From NCBI RefSeq assembly GCF_020410765.1, contig NZ_CP084541.1, positions 4,359,001 through 4,423,000 on the forward strand: 64,000 bases of DNA. The letters are read 5' to 3'. The notes under the pieces are model-generated. The model did not search any database, was not told the origin of the DNA, and worked only from the letters and a program-made list of their open reading frames with translations. This DNA is from Streptomyces marincola (GTDB lineage: Bacteria; Actinomycetota; Actinomycetes; Streptomycetales; Streptomycetaceae). How positions within the stretch are numbered: position 1 is the first letter of the stretch; the number at the start of each line of letters is the position of its first letter. The position numbers and the translations under genes were made by a program. Positions 27,983 to 34,166 of this stretch are shown here, in pieces.

Positions 27983-28297
27983 CGCCAGGACGTGACCGGC
28001 CTGCTGTCCCCTGCTGCCCGGCCACCGCACCGGGGCGAGGTCCCATGGCGCACGGCCCTCGCCACACCGCGGGGGCCGGAACGCCTCATCGCCCCGGGGA
28101 CAACCCCTTCAACGAACCCCTCCACGGCCGGTCACGCTCCGGACGGGTGACACTTCGCGGGTGTGCCCCAAGACCACACGGCCCCCCGGCGCCCGGGGCA
28201 GGAGCGGCGCGGCGGCGGGCAGGGCGCCGTCCTGGCCCGCCTCCGTCCCGCTGCCGCCCCGCCCCGGCCCGGCAGGCCCCGATAGAGTCGCCTGACC

Positions 28298-28984
28298 ATG
28301 GACGCGCGCACGGGGAACGAGATGGTCGACATCCCGCCGGGCAGGGTGACGCTGTCGGACCGGCGGACGCGGCGCAGTTGGCAGGTCGAACTCGCGCCCT
28401 ACCAGCTCGCGGCCTTCCCGGTCACCCAGGCGCTCTACGCACAGATCTCCGGCCGGCGGCCGGGCGCCGCCCACGGGGACCACCTGCCCGTCGAGTGCGT
28501 CTCCTGGTGGGACGCGGTGCGGTTCTGCAACGCCCTGTCCCGGCGCGACGGGTTCACGCCCGCGTACCGCATCCCTGCCGACATCTCTGCCGACGCCGAG
28601 AGCATCGGGTGGGACGCATCCGCCGACGGGTACCGGCTGCCGAGCGAGGCCGAGTGGGAGCACGCCTGCCGCGCCGGTACCACCGGGCCGCGTTACGGGG
28701 ACCTCGACGAGATCGCCTGGTACCGGGGCAACTCGCTCGACCGCATCCACGAGGTGGGCGGGAAACGCCCCAACGCGTGGGGGCTGCACGACATGCTCGG
28801 CAACGTCTGGGACTGGTGCTGGGACGTCTACGACGCCGAGGTCTACGGCACCTACCGGGTGCTGCGGGGCGGTGGCTGGTTCGATGAGCACTGGAGTTGC
28901 CGGGCCTCCGCGCGACGCCGCAGCCACCCGACCTTCCAGGTCGACGACGTCGGCTTCCGCATGGCGCGTTCCGTCAGGCGTTGA
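28298..28984 (+). CDS. SUMF1/FGE-fold protein lacking the FGE catalytic cysteines
   Basis: This 228-residue protein is a single formylglycine-generating-enzyme (SUMF1/EgtB C-terminal) domain. Landmarks in order: FPVTQALYAQISG, PVECVSWWDAVRFCNALS, YRLPSEAEWEHACRAGT, NAWGLHDMLGNVWDWCWDVY, RVLRGGGWF and a closing DVGFRMARS. True FGEs oxidise a sulfatase Cys using a paired cysteine in the segment after the GGGW motif. Here that segment reads SCRASARRRSHPTF and has only one Cys, earlier in the stretch, so canonical FGE activity is unlikely. No sulfatase or radical-SAM partner is near. It might bind a ligand, or act like other repurposed SUMF1 domains. The predicted leader is very short. Confidence 0.8.
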   Translation: MDARTGNEMVDIPPGRVTLSDRRTRRSWQVELAPYQLAAFPVTQALYAQISGRRPGAAHGDHLPVECVSWWDAVRFCNALSRRDGFTPAYRIPADISADAESIGWDASADGYRLPSEAEWEHACRAGTTGPRYGDLDEIAWYRGNSLDRIHEVGGKRPNAWGLHDMLGNVWDWCWDVYDAEVYGTYRVLRGGGWFDEHWSCRASARRRSHPTFQVDDVGFRMARSVRR

Positions 28985-29029
28985 CCCACGCCGCGGGCGG
29001 AGGCCGTCAGGCGGCGCGCCGTTGACGGA

Positions 29030-29245
29030 GACGCGGGGGTCCGGGGTTCCGGCCGTGCGCGGTGGGGATCAGGTCATCCCGCGTGGTCGGTGCACGGGAT
29101 CCACCTACGCACGGGGAAGGCAGCCGTGACGACTCGGAGAACGTCCGCGTCCCTGAGTTCGCCGTGTGGCCGGCCGGTACGGATTCCCGTACGTGGGCAC
29201 CCGACTTCGCTCACGTGCCGCGCCATCACTTCGCCCCGTCCTTGT
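29030..29245 (+). pseudogene. Decayed fragment of the small-protein/PCMT-like methyltransferase module
   Basis: From about 29075 to 29245 the sequence matches 32245–32414 closely (about 85% identity by eye). It retains the end of the 85-aa protein (GDQV then IPRGRCTGSTYARGRQP and stop) and the first ~45 residues of the methyltransferase (DSENVRV-EFA, TWAPDFAHVPRHHF). An internal deletion of 141 bases relative to the intact copy joins at a shared CAT (29075), and one missing C after GTGAC puts the methyltransferase start out of frame. Homology stops at about 29245, just before the XRE gene. It is a remnant of a duplicated module. Confidence 0.8.
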
Positions 29246-29311
29246 GCCGTTCCGCCGACTCCAGCCGGGGGTGACTTCCGAGGTGACGCATCATCAGAAT
29301 GGAGCCTCACT

Positions 29312-30235
29312 GTGCCGCAATGGTCTGAATACACCAACGGCCAGCGCATCAAGGTTCTGCGCGGTGCTGAGCTGCGCCAACCTGATCTCGCCGAGATGAC
29401 CGGGCTGTCCGTCGTCACGATCCAGAAGGCCGAACAGGACAAGGCCCTGTCTCTCACCACCCTGCTGAAGATCGCGTCGGCCCTCGGCGTGGACACGAGC
29501 GTCATCCTGGGCCAGCAGGAGCCGCGACGTGCGATGTCGCAGGACGACCGGGCGATGGTCCGCGCCCTGTCCCGGGCCGTGCACGACTCCTGGGTGGGAC
29601 TGGTCCCCGCGACCGCTGTAGCAGTTCCTGCCAATGAGTTGCGCGACGCCGTCGACCGATGCTGGGCAATGTACTGGGAAGGCCGATACGCCGAGGCCGG
29701 GGCCGTGATCGCGCCGCTGCTCGCTGCTGCCGCCGCGCACCGCCACGACCAGCCCCACGATCGGCAGGCGAGCGCCAACGGGCTGCTGTCGGACGCCTAC
29801 CGCCTGGCAGCCTATGTCGCGGGCGCGCGCCTGGGTAGCGAACACCGGGCGCACGGAACGGTGTTCGGGCCTGTGTCGGCCACGACGCAAGCCGTTGGGA
29901 TCAACCTGGGGCTTGGCCGCGTGGGGAATGCCTTGGCGCTGGTGGAGAGCACCACGGACGTGTCGCCGCTGTCCGAGGCCGCGCAGAACCGGTACGCGAT
30001 GGACAAGGCCATGGTCCAGGCCGAGGCGAAGATGTGGGACGCGTCGCTCGACACTTTGGAGGAGACGCTACGACGGGCCCCGGCGTGGGCGCGGCATCAG
30101 GCGTTGCCAGGGATGATCGTTCGGAAGGTGGGGGCGGCCAGCACCGCACGCCTGCGCCAAGTGTCCACGTTGATCGGCGCCCAGCCCACGGAACTGGGTG
30201 GGTTCGCCCCGGCGACGGAGAAGTCCGTGCTGTAG
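29312..30235 (+). CDS. XRE-family regulator with TPR-like C-terminal domain (first)
   Basis: This 307-residue protein has an N-terminal XRE helix-turn-helix (about residues 8–65; IKVLRGAELRQPDLAEMTGL, SVVTIQKAEQDKALSL), then an alpha-helical region with TPR-like repeats ending RRAPAWARHQALPG and STARLRQVSTLIGAQ. Such proteins in Streptomyces often respond to small signals or peptides through the TPR part; no ligand is suggested here. The GTG at 29312 has GGAG 7 bases upstream. The upstream frame runs through the decayed fragment and is not coding. It is followed by a second regulator of the same design. Its base composition is less GC-skewed than the flanking core genes by eye. Confidence 0.85.
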   Translation: MPQWSEYTNGQRIKVLRGAELRQPDLAEMTGLSVVTIQKAEQDKALSLTTLLKIASALGVDTSVILGQQEPRRAMSQDDRAMVRALSRAVHDSWVGLVPATAVAVPANELRDAVDRCWAMYWEGRYAEAGAVIAPLLAAAAAHRHDQPHDRQASANGLLSDAYRLAAYVAGARLGSEHRAHGTVFGPVSATTQAVGINLGLGRVGNALALVESTTDVSPLSEAAQNRYAMDKAMVQAEAKMWDASLDTLEETLRRAPAWARHQALPGMIVRKVGAASTARLRQVSTLIGAQPTELGGFAPATEKSVL

Positions 30236-30254
30236 TCGTCCGCCCCGGACGACT
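30234..30254. terminator. Small hairpin at the stop of the first XRE gene
   Basis: An 8-bp perfect stem (AGTCGTCC at 30234 with GGACGACT ending 30254) closes a 5-base loop and overlaps the stop codon. It is a plausible terminator or mRNA 3'-end protector. Confidence 0.5.
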
Positions 30255-30400
30255 TCGTGGGAGCGGGACCGATAGCCGTTCGGCGCCCGGAGACCTCCAC
30301 AGCCCGCCGGGCGATGGCGGGCTCGAACGCTGCCCCTCAACTTCCGCCGAGGAGTACCGTTCAGGTGTCGAGACAGAGCGGAACACACACGGGAGTCCGT

Positions 30401-31588
30401 ATGCCCGACCATTTCGACGAGCACATCGGTACCCGCCTGCGAGAGCTGCGCAAGAGGCGCGGTCTCACCCAACGGGAGCTGGCGAACCACTCGGGAGTCT
30501 CGCTCTCCACTATCCGCAACGTGGAACAGGGAACGCAGACCGCTGTCAGGCTGGAGACCGTGCGGAAGCTGGCCTCCGCGCTGCGCACACGGACCAGCAT
30601 CCTCGCGGCGCGTGAACCGAGCGGTCAGGAAAACGCCCCGACCGCGGTGTGGGACGAGTTGCGGCGTGCCGTGGAGCAGCCGCACGGTGACCTGCCGGAG
30701 CCGCCCACCGTGGACGGCGTCGAAGAAGCCCTGCGCGCGGCGCGCGCGGCGTACTTCGCCGACGATTTCGACTCGCTCGCGGCGCGGCTCCCGGTGTTGC
30801 TGCGCGACGCGGACTCGCTCGGTGACGCCTCGACCGCTCGCGATGTCAGAGCGCGGTTGCTCGGCTTCACCGGATCGGTGCTGACGCAGGTTCGTCAATG
30901 GCGAGCGGCCGACACAGCGCTGGAGCGTGCGCTGGATGCGGCGCCGGACGCGGCGACCGCCGCCGGGATCATCAACACCCGCTGCTGGCTGCTCCTTCGG
31001 CAGGGGCATCTCACGGAGGCCAGGGAGACGGCTACGCGGTGGGCGGACGACGTGGAGCCTCGGCGGGTTTCCCGAGCCACGCCAGATGACCTCGCGGCGT
31101 GGGGATTCCTGCTGCTCAAGGTGGCGGCGGCGAGTATTCGGGACAATCGTCCGGGCGAGGCCGACACCGCGTTGAAGATGGCGCAGGGGGCGGCCGTGAT
31201 CACCGGCAGGGACCTGGGGTACGGGCGCCGGATGAACCGTTGGAGCCCAACAATCGTGGCGCACAAGCGGGTCGAGCACTTGGTCATCACGGAGCAGCCG
31301 GACCGCGCGCTCGCGCTCGCGGACCAGACCGCGAAAATCGCCCCTCGCCATCGGCTCCCGTCGGACGGCAACGCGAATCGACACCTGCTGGACACGGCGA
31401 ACGCACACGCCCAGCTGCGGGACTACGGCGAGGCCATGGGGACACTGCTCGAAGTCCACAGGCGTGCGCCCTCGTGGCTGGCCAATCAGCGCTACGCCAG
31501 GGACATCCTCGGCAACATCGTCGCCAAGCGGCGAACGCTGACTCCGGAGATGAGGATGCTGGCGGAGGCGATCGAGCTACCTGTCTGA
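30401..31588 (+). CDS. XRE-family regulator with TPR-like C-terminal domain (second)
   Basis: This 395-residue protein has an N-terminal helix-turn-helix (about residues 9–70; LRELRKRRGLTQRELANHSG, SLSTIRNVEQGTQTAVRLET) and a long helical TPR region with repeated A-x-x-x-Y/F-x-x-D patterns (AARAAYFADDFDSLAARLPV, HAQLRDYGEAMGTLLEVHRR). ATG 30401 follows GGGAG by 5 bases. The gene ends 96 bases before a four-gene operon whose promoter overlaps an inverted repeat, so it is the obvious candidate for that operon's regulator. It is paralogous in layout, but not closely similar, to the regulator just upstream. Confidence 0.88.
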   Translation: MPDHFDEHIGTRLRELRKRRGLTQRELANHSGVSLSTIRNVEQGTQTAVRLETVRKLASALRTRTSILAAREPSGQENAPTAVWDELRRAVEQPHGDLPEPPTVDGVEEALRAARAAYFADDFDSLAARLPVLLRDADSLGDASTARDVRARLLGFTGSVLTQVRQWRAADTALERALDAAPDAATAAGIINTRCWLLLRQGHLTEARETATRWADDVEPRRVSRATPDDLAAWGFLLLKVAAASIRDNRPGEADTALKMAQGAAVITGRDLGYGRRMNRWSPTIVAHKRVEHLVITEQPDRALALADQTAKIAPRHRLPSDGNANRHLLDTANAHAQLRDYGEAMGTLLEVHRRAPSWLANQRYARDILGNIVAKRRTLTPEMRMLAEAIELPV

Positions 31589-31604
31589 CTGGTACTTCAC
31601 CGTT

Positions 31605-31631
31605 ACTCTCAGTGGAATTACCATTGAGAGT
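31605..31631. promoter_or_regulatory. Inverted repeat, candidate operator of the four-gene operon
   Basis: ACTCTCA and TGAGAGT arms flank an AATT-containing centre with a second TGG/CCA pair inside. The 27-base element is AT-rich in an otherwise GC-rich genome and overlaps the -35 of the predicted promoter. It is probably the binding site of one of the two adjacent XRE regulators. Confidence 0.6.
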
Positions 31632-31652
31632 GATCGCCTGCTTACTTAACGT
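31624..31652 (+). promoter_or_regulatory. Predicted promoter of the small-protein/PCMT operon
   Basis: TTGAGA (31624–31629), 17 bases, TAACGT (31647–31652). The start would be near 31659, followed by GGAG at 31675 and ATG at 31684. The -35 lies in the right arm of the inverted repeat 31605–31631. Confidence 0.6.
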
Positions 31653-31683
31653 CGTTGGACATGGTTCTCCCTTTGGAGTCTTC

Positions 31684-31866
31684 ATGACGACGACGCACAA
31701 CCTGTCGGCCTCTTCCGACCCCGATGCTGTGCCCGGGTGGCTGCTTTGCGGATCGGCGGTGGTGCTGCCGTCGGGCCGGTCAGTGGTCCGGTGGGCGATT
31801 CCTCCGAACGCGGGCTGTCCGGCCGAAGCGGCCTCCCTGCGTGGCGTGTTGGGGGGTGTGAGGTGA
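31684..31866 (+). CDS. 60-residue small protein, first gene of the PCMT operon
   Basis: The protein runs MTTTHNLSASSDPDAVPGWL through CGSAVVLPSGRSVVRWAIPP to SLRGVLGGVR. It has two cysteines, a polar N-terminus and a short central beta-like stretch; no signal peptide or membrane helix is clear. The ATG has GGAG five bases upstream, the best start signal in the region, and its stop overlaps the next start by GTGA. I do not recognise the family. Its place as first gene of a coupled operon, and its length, would also fit a regulatory peptide or a RiPP precursor, but no leader/core pattern is evident. Confidence 0.65.
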   Translation: MTTTHNLSASSDPDAVPGWLLCGSAVVLPSGRSVVRWAIPPNAGCPAEAASLRGVLGGVR

Positions 31867-32045
31867 GTGGGGCGGGGTGTCTTCATTCCGGTGAGCTGGA
31901 GTTGCGGCCGGACGGGAAGCATTGCCCGAGTTGCGGGGTGCTGATCTATGCGGCTGCCGTGTGCCGGTGGCCGGTTCCTGAACCGCTTCCTGAGCCGGTG
32001 GGCACCGAGCCGCGTTCCGTGCCGGGCGGGGAGGTGCGGCGGTGA
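31863..32045 (+). CDS. 60-residue zinc-ribbon-like small protein
   Basis: This GTG-started protein overlaps both neighbours by four bases. The first half reads VSGAGCLHSGELELRPDGKH followed by CPSCG: C6, H8, C21 and C24 give one CxxC knuckle and a Cys/His pair upstream, suggesting a single zinc site of the rubredoxin/ribbon kind. The second half is Pro/Glu-rich (PVPEPLPEPVGTEPRSVPGG) and probably disordered. The function is unknown; a protein or nucleic-acid adaptor is possible. Coding is supported mainly by the coupling pattern and the conserved-looking zinc site. Confidence 0.65.
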   Translation: MSGAGCLHSGELELRPDGKHCPSCGVLIYAAAVCRWPVPEPLPEPVGTEPRSVPGGEVRR

Positions 32046-32299
32046 GGGGAGTTCTGGTCGCTGTCGAGATCGACGCGGGAACGGTGCGGGTGGGGGATCA
32101 GGTCATGATCGGGGGCCAGCCGTTCGTCGTGCGGAACATGACGGCGATGGGGTCCGGGCGCAAGCGGTTGGTGTTCGGGACGGGGGAGACGTTCGTCATG
32201 GGCCCAGCGACGGTGTTGTGGGCCGCGCGCCGCCATGATCCCCGCATCCCGCGTGGTCGGTTCACGGGGTCCGCCTCCACACGGGGAAGGCAGCCGTGA
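32042..32299 (+). CDS. 85-residue beta-rich small protein of the PCMT operon
   Basis: This GTG-started protein overlaps both neighbours by GTGA. The core, about residues 8–55, reads as alternating strands (VEIDAGTVRVGDQVMIGG, FVVRNMTAMGSGRKRLVFGT, ETFVMGPAT), like a small beta-barrel of the SH3/KOW kind. The tail (RIPRGRFTGSASTRGRQP) is basic. A truncated copy with the same tail exists at about 29061–29130. That the tail is retained together with the methyltransferase start in the decayed copy indicates the two genes move as a unit. I do not assign a function. Confidence 0.75.
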   Translation: MRGVLVAVEIDAGTVRVGDQVMIGGQPFVVRNMTAMGSGRKRLVFGTGETFVMGPATVLWAARRHDPRIPRGRFTGSASTRGRQP

Positions 32300-33369
32300 C
32301 CGACTCGGAGAACGTCCGCGTCCGTGAGTTCGCCGCGCGTCTGGGCGGTGCGGATTCCAGTACGTGGACACCCGTGTTCGCCCACGTGCCGCGCCATCAC
32401 TTCGTCCCGTCCTTCCACGCCATGACCGGCGACGGGTGGGCAGAGGTCAAGAGCGGTGATCCCGGTTACCTGGACGGCGTCTACTCGGACGACGCGCTCA
32501 CCACGCAAACCGATGACAAGGGAATCCCGAACTCGTCATCGAGCGCGCCGTCACTGATGCTCGCCATGCTCGACGCCCTGGACGTGCGGCCCGGAGACAC
32601 CGTGTTCGAACTCGGCACCGGGACGGGCTACAACGCGGCACTGCTCTGTGCACGTCTCGGTGCCGAAAGAGTGGTCAGCGTCGATGTCGACGTGCGACTT
32701 GTCGAAGCTGCCCGGGACCGGCTGGCCGAACTCGGATACTTCCCGACCCTGGCGGCCGGGGACGGGGCGGCCGGTTACCCGGAGAAGGCGCCGTACGGCT
32801 GCCTGATCGCCACAGCGAGGCTCCGGCACATCCCCCGCGCGTTCCTCGAACAGTCGGCGGAAGGCGCGGTCATGGTGCTGCCGCTCGGCTTCGCTGTCGC
32901 CCGGCTCACCGTGAACGGTACCGGCCAAGCTCACGGCCGTTTCCTGCCGTTGCCGGCGTACTTCATGCCGCGCCGAGTGGACGCCGCACCGCCGCGCTTC
33001 GCCGAATCGGAGACTCAGGAAGCCCGTTCCACGTCGGTCGATGTCGCCGGAGTGCTTGACCGGCTGAGCTTCCCCATGTCGCTCGCCAAGCCGGACTACA
33101 CGTCCTGCACGTGGATGGACGACGACGGCGCCCCGAACGCGATCGGCCTGTGGACCGGTGACGGGTCCACGGCCACGGCCACCATGACGGGCAAGGTCCG
33201 CCAGGTCGGCCCGCGACGGCTGTGGGAGGAGCTGGAACAGCTCGCCGTTACGTTCGGAGACATCGACCGTGTGGCGCGGGAGGATTTCAGTATCACGGTC
33301 ACCCCGGACGGTCAGCGCGTCCGGTACGGAACGGAGGACGGTCCTTCCTGGGCGCTGCCCGGGGAATGA
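32296..33369 (+). CDS. PCMT-like (protein L-isoaspartyl O-methyltransferase family) methyltransferase
   Basis: This 357-residue SAM enzyme begins by GTGA overlap. Residues about 90–200 form a PCMT-type Rossmann domain: VFELGTGTGYNAALLCARLG (motif I), VVSVDVDVRLVEAARDRLAE (motif post I) and a later LIATARLRHIPRAFLEQ, the region that binds isoaspartate in true PCMTs. The N-terminal ~85 residues include HVPRHHFVPSF, and the C-terminal ~150 residues form an extra domain seen in RiPP- and accessory-type PCMTs. Such enzymes methylate Asp or isoAsp carboxylates in proteins or ribosomal peptides. The target here is unknown; the small proteins upstream are candidates. No ATP-grasp gene is next to it. 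Confidence 0.85.
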   Translation: MTDSENVRVREFAARLGGADSSTWTPVFAHVPRHHFVPSFHAMTGDGWAEVKSGDPGYLDGVYSDDALTTQTDDKGIPNSSSSAPSLMLAMLDALDVRPGDTVFELGTGTGYNAALLCARLGAERVVSVDVDVRLVEAARDRLAELGYFPTLAAGDGAAGYPEKAPYGCLIATARLRHIPRAFLEQSAEGAVMVLPLGFAVARLTVNGTGQAHGRFLPLPAYFMPRRVDAAPPRFAESETQEARSTSVDVAGVLDRLSFPMSLAKPDYTSCTWMDDDGAPNAIGLWTGDGSTATATMTGKVRQVGPRRLWEELEQLAVTFGDIDRVAREDFSITVTPDGQRVRYGTEDGPSWALPGE

Positions 33370-33519
33370 CAGACGGACTTCCGTGCAGCGACACGTGTGC
33401 CTGTCCACGAAGTGCGGCGCACGCTCTCCGGCCCGCAGTGCCATGCCGCCGTGCCCCGCCCGCGGGTGTGGACCGGCGGGCGGGGCGTCGTTTCCGAACG
33501 GGATCGGCGCGGAACGGGG

Positions 33520-33849
33520 TCAGGCCCGGCCTCGGCACAGGTCGAGCAGGGTCATGGCGAGGCCGGTGCCCGGGGCGCCGAGGACGTCGCGGTAGCGGCG
33601 GAGGATGTCCATCTCGCGGGCCAGGTGGACGCGGCGCCCGCCGGAGGCGATGCGGGCGGCCTGGACCTGCCGCGAGACGGTGACGCGTTCCTCGATGAGT
33701 CCGATGATGCGCGCGTCCAGGTCGTCGATCCTGGCCCGGGCGGTCGCGATGACCTCCTCGGGGGAACGTTCCGCCGCGTCGTCCGCCGGGGCGTCGAGCG
33801 CGGGTGCGGGCGCGGGGGAGGGGGTGGTGGGGTCGGTGGTGGCGGTCAT
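33520..33849 (-). CDS. aroQ: Chorismate mutase, AroQ type
   Basis: The AroQ-class enzyme converts chorismate to prephenate, first step of Phe/Tyr synthesis. The 109-residue protein has a Pro/Ala-rich disordered N-terminus (about 1–28) and then the helical domain: IDDLDARIIGLIEERVTVSR and QVQAARIASGG, followed by a long helix with REMDILRRYRDVL. The conserved Arg in helix 1, the Arg/Lys in the QxxK-like stretch and the acidic/Arg pair of the last helices are present. It is divergent from guaA. Upstream on the same strand lie a 31-codon ORF and a strong hairpin, so attenuation is possible. Confidence 0.88.
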   Translation of the reverse strand: MTATTDPTTPSPAPAPALDAPADDAAERSPEEVIATARARIDDLDARIIGLIEERVTVSRQVQAARIASGGRRVHLAREMDILRRYRDVLGAPGTGLAMTLLDLCRGRA

Positions 33850-33905
33850 GGCCGGGTCTCCTCGGTGTGCTCGGGAAGCCGGGACCCGCGCCCGCGACCG
33901 CCGAC

Positions 33906-33947
33906 GCGAACGCCCCGGGCCGCTGCTCGCGGGCCCGGGGCGTTCGC
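33906..33947 (-). terminator. Terminator or attenuator hairpin upstream of aroQ
   Basis: A perfect 16-bp stem (33906–33921 with 33932–33947) closes a 10-base loop. It lies 57 bases before the aroQ start and 26 bases after the stop of the 31-codon ORF on the same strand. A terminator is unexpected between divergent genes unless it ends a short transcript, such as that ORF. Confidence 0.65.
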
Positions 33948-33972
33948 TGGAAAGTCGCTGTCTCTCACTGGG

Positions 33973-34068
33973 TCAGTGCGGTGCGCAGCGCTCCTCACGG
34001 CAGCCGGCCGGGCCGGTGCCATAGGTAAACCCTCGGGTGAGGGAGCGCGAACGCACGGTGTGACGCAT
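33973..34068 (-). CDS. Possible 31-residue leader peptide upstream of aroQ
   Basis: The peptide runs [20 protein letters not shown] followed by [11 protein letters not shown]. There is no ribosome-binding site, but a -10-like CATACT ends six bases before the ATG, with TTGGCC 18 bases further upstream, which would give a leaderless message. A 16-bp hairpin follows the stop at 26 bases. Only one Phe and one Tyr codon occur, so it is not a classic aromatic attenuator. It is basic with two cysteines. It may be a stand-alone small gene or a leader that couples to aroQ. Confidence 0.4.
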   Translation of the reverse strand: MRHTVRSRSLTRGFTYGTGPAGCREERCAPH

Positions 34069-34119
34069 GCCGCGAGTATGCCAGGGCCCGCGGCGTGCGG
34101 CCAAGCGGCGCCGGGCCCG

Positions 34120-34125
34120 TAGACT
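34120..34125 (+). promoter_or_regulatory. Possible -10 element of the guaA promoter
   Basis: TAGACT lies 41 bases before the guaA start codon, but no good -35 is found at the usual distance. The 317-base gap between aroQ and guaA otherwise holds the 31-codon ORF and hairpin on the minus strand. Confidence 0.35.
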
Positions 34126-34166
34126 TTTGGTCAGCGACCGGGGGAAGCAAGGAAGGCAGCTCTTTC

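Larger units (their letters stand above)
27460..28297. other. Gene-free region of about 840 bp with four strong hairpins
   Basis: No reading frame here has family features or the codon bias of its neighbours; the open frames on both strands read as Arg/Pro/Gly low complexity. It contains four strong hairpins listed separately (27462, 27716, 27778, 27947). A -10-like TAGAGT at 28283–28288 lies 9 bases before the next ATG, so the following gene may be transcribed almost without a leader. Confidence 0.6.

Noticed and set aside
27254..28030. 258-codon minus-strand frame in the gene-free region
   Set aside because: The product is Arg/Pro/Ala low complexity, runs through strong hairpins and overlaps the GMC oxidoreductase gene.
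27841..28887. 348-codon plus-strand frame overlapping the SUMF1 gene
   Set aside because: It is in a different frame from the SUMF1 protein and reads as Arg/Pro/Gly noise.
29812..31459. Minus-strand frames opposite the XRE regulators
   Set aside because: They are shadows of the two regulators, with no start signals or family motifs.
33499..34122. Plus-strand frames opposite chorismate mutase
   Set aside because: They are antisense to the chorismate mutase, which has clear AroQ motifs.
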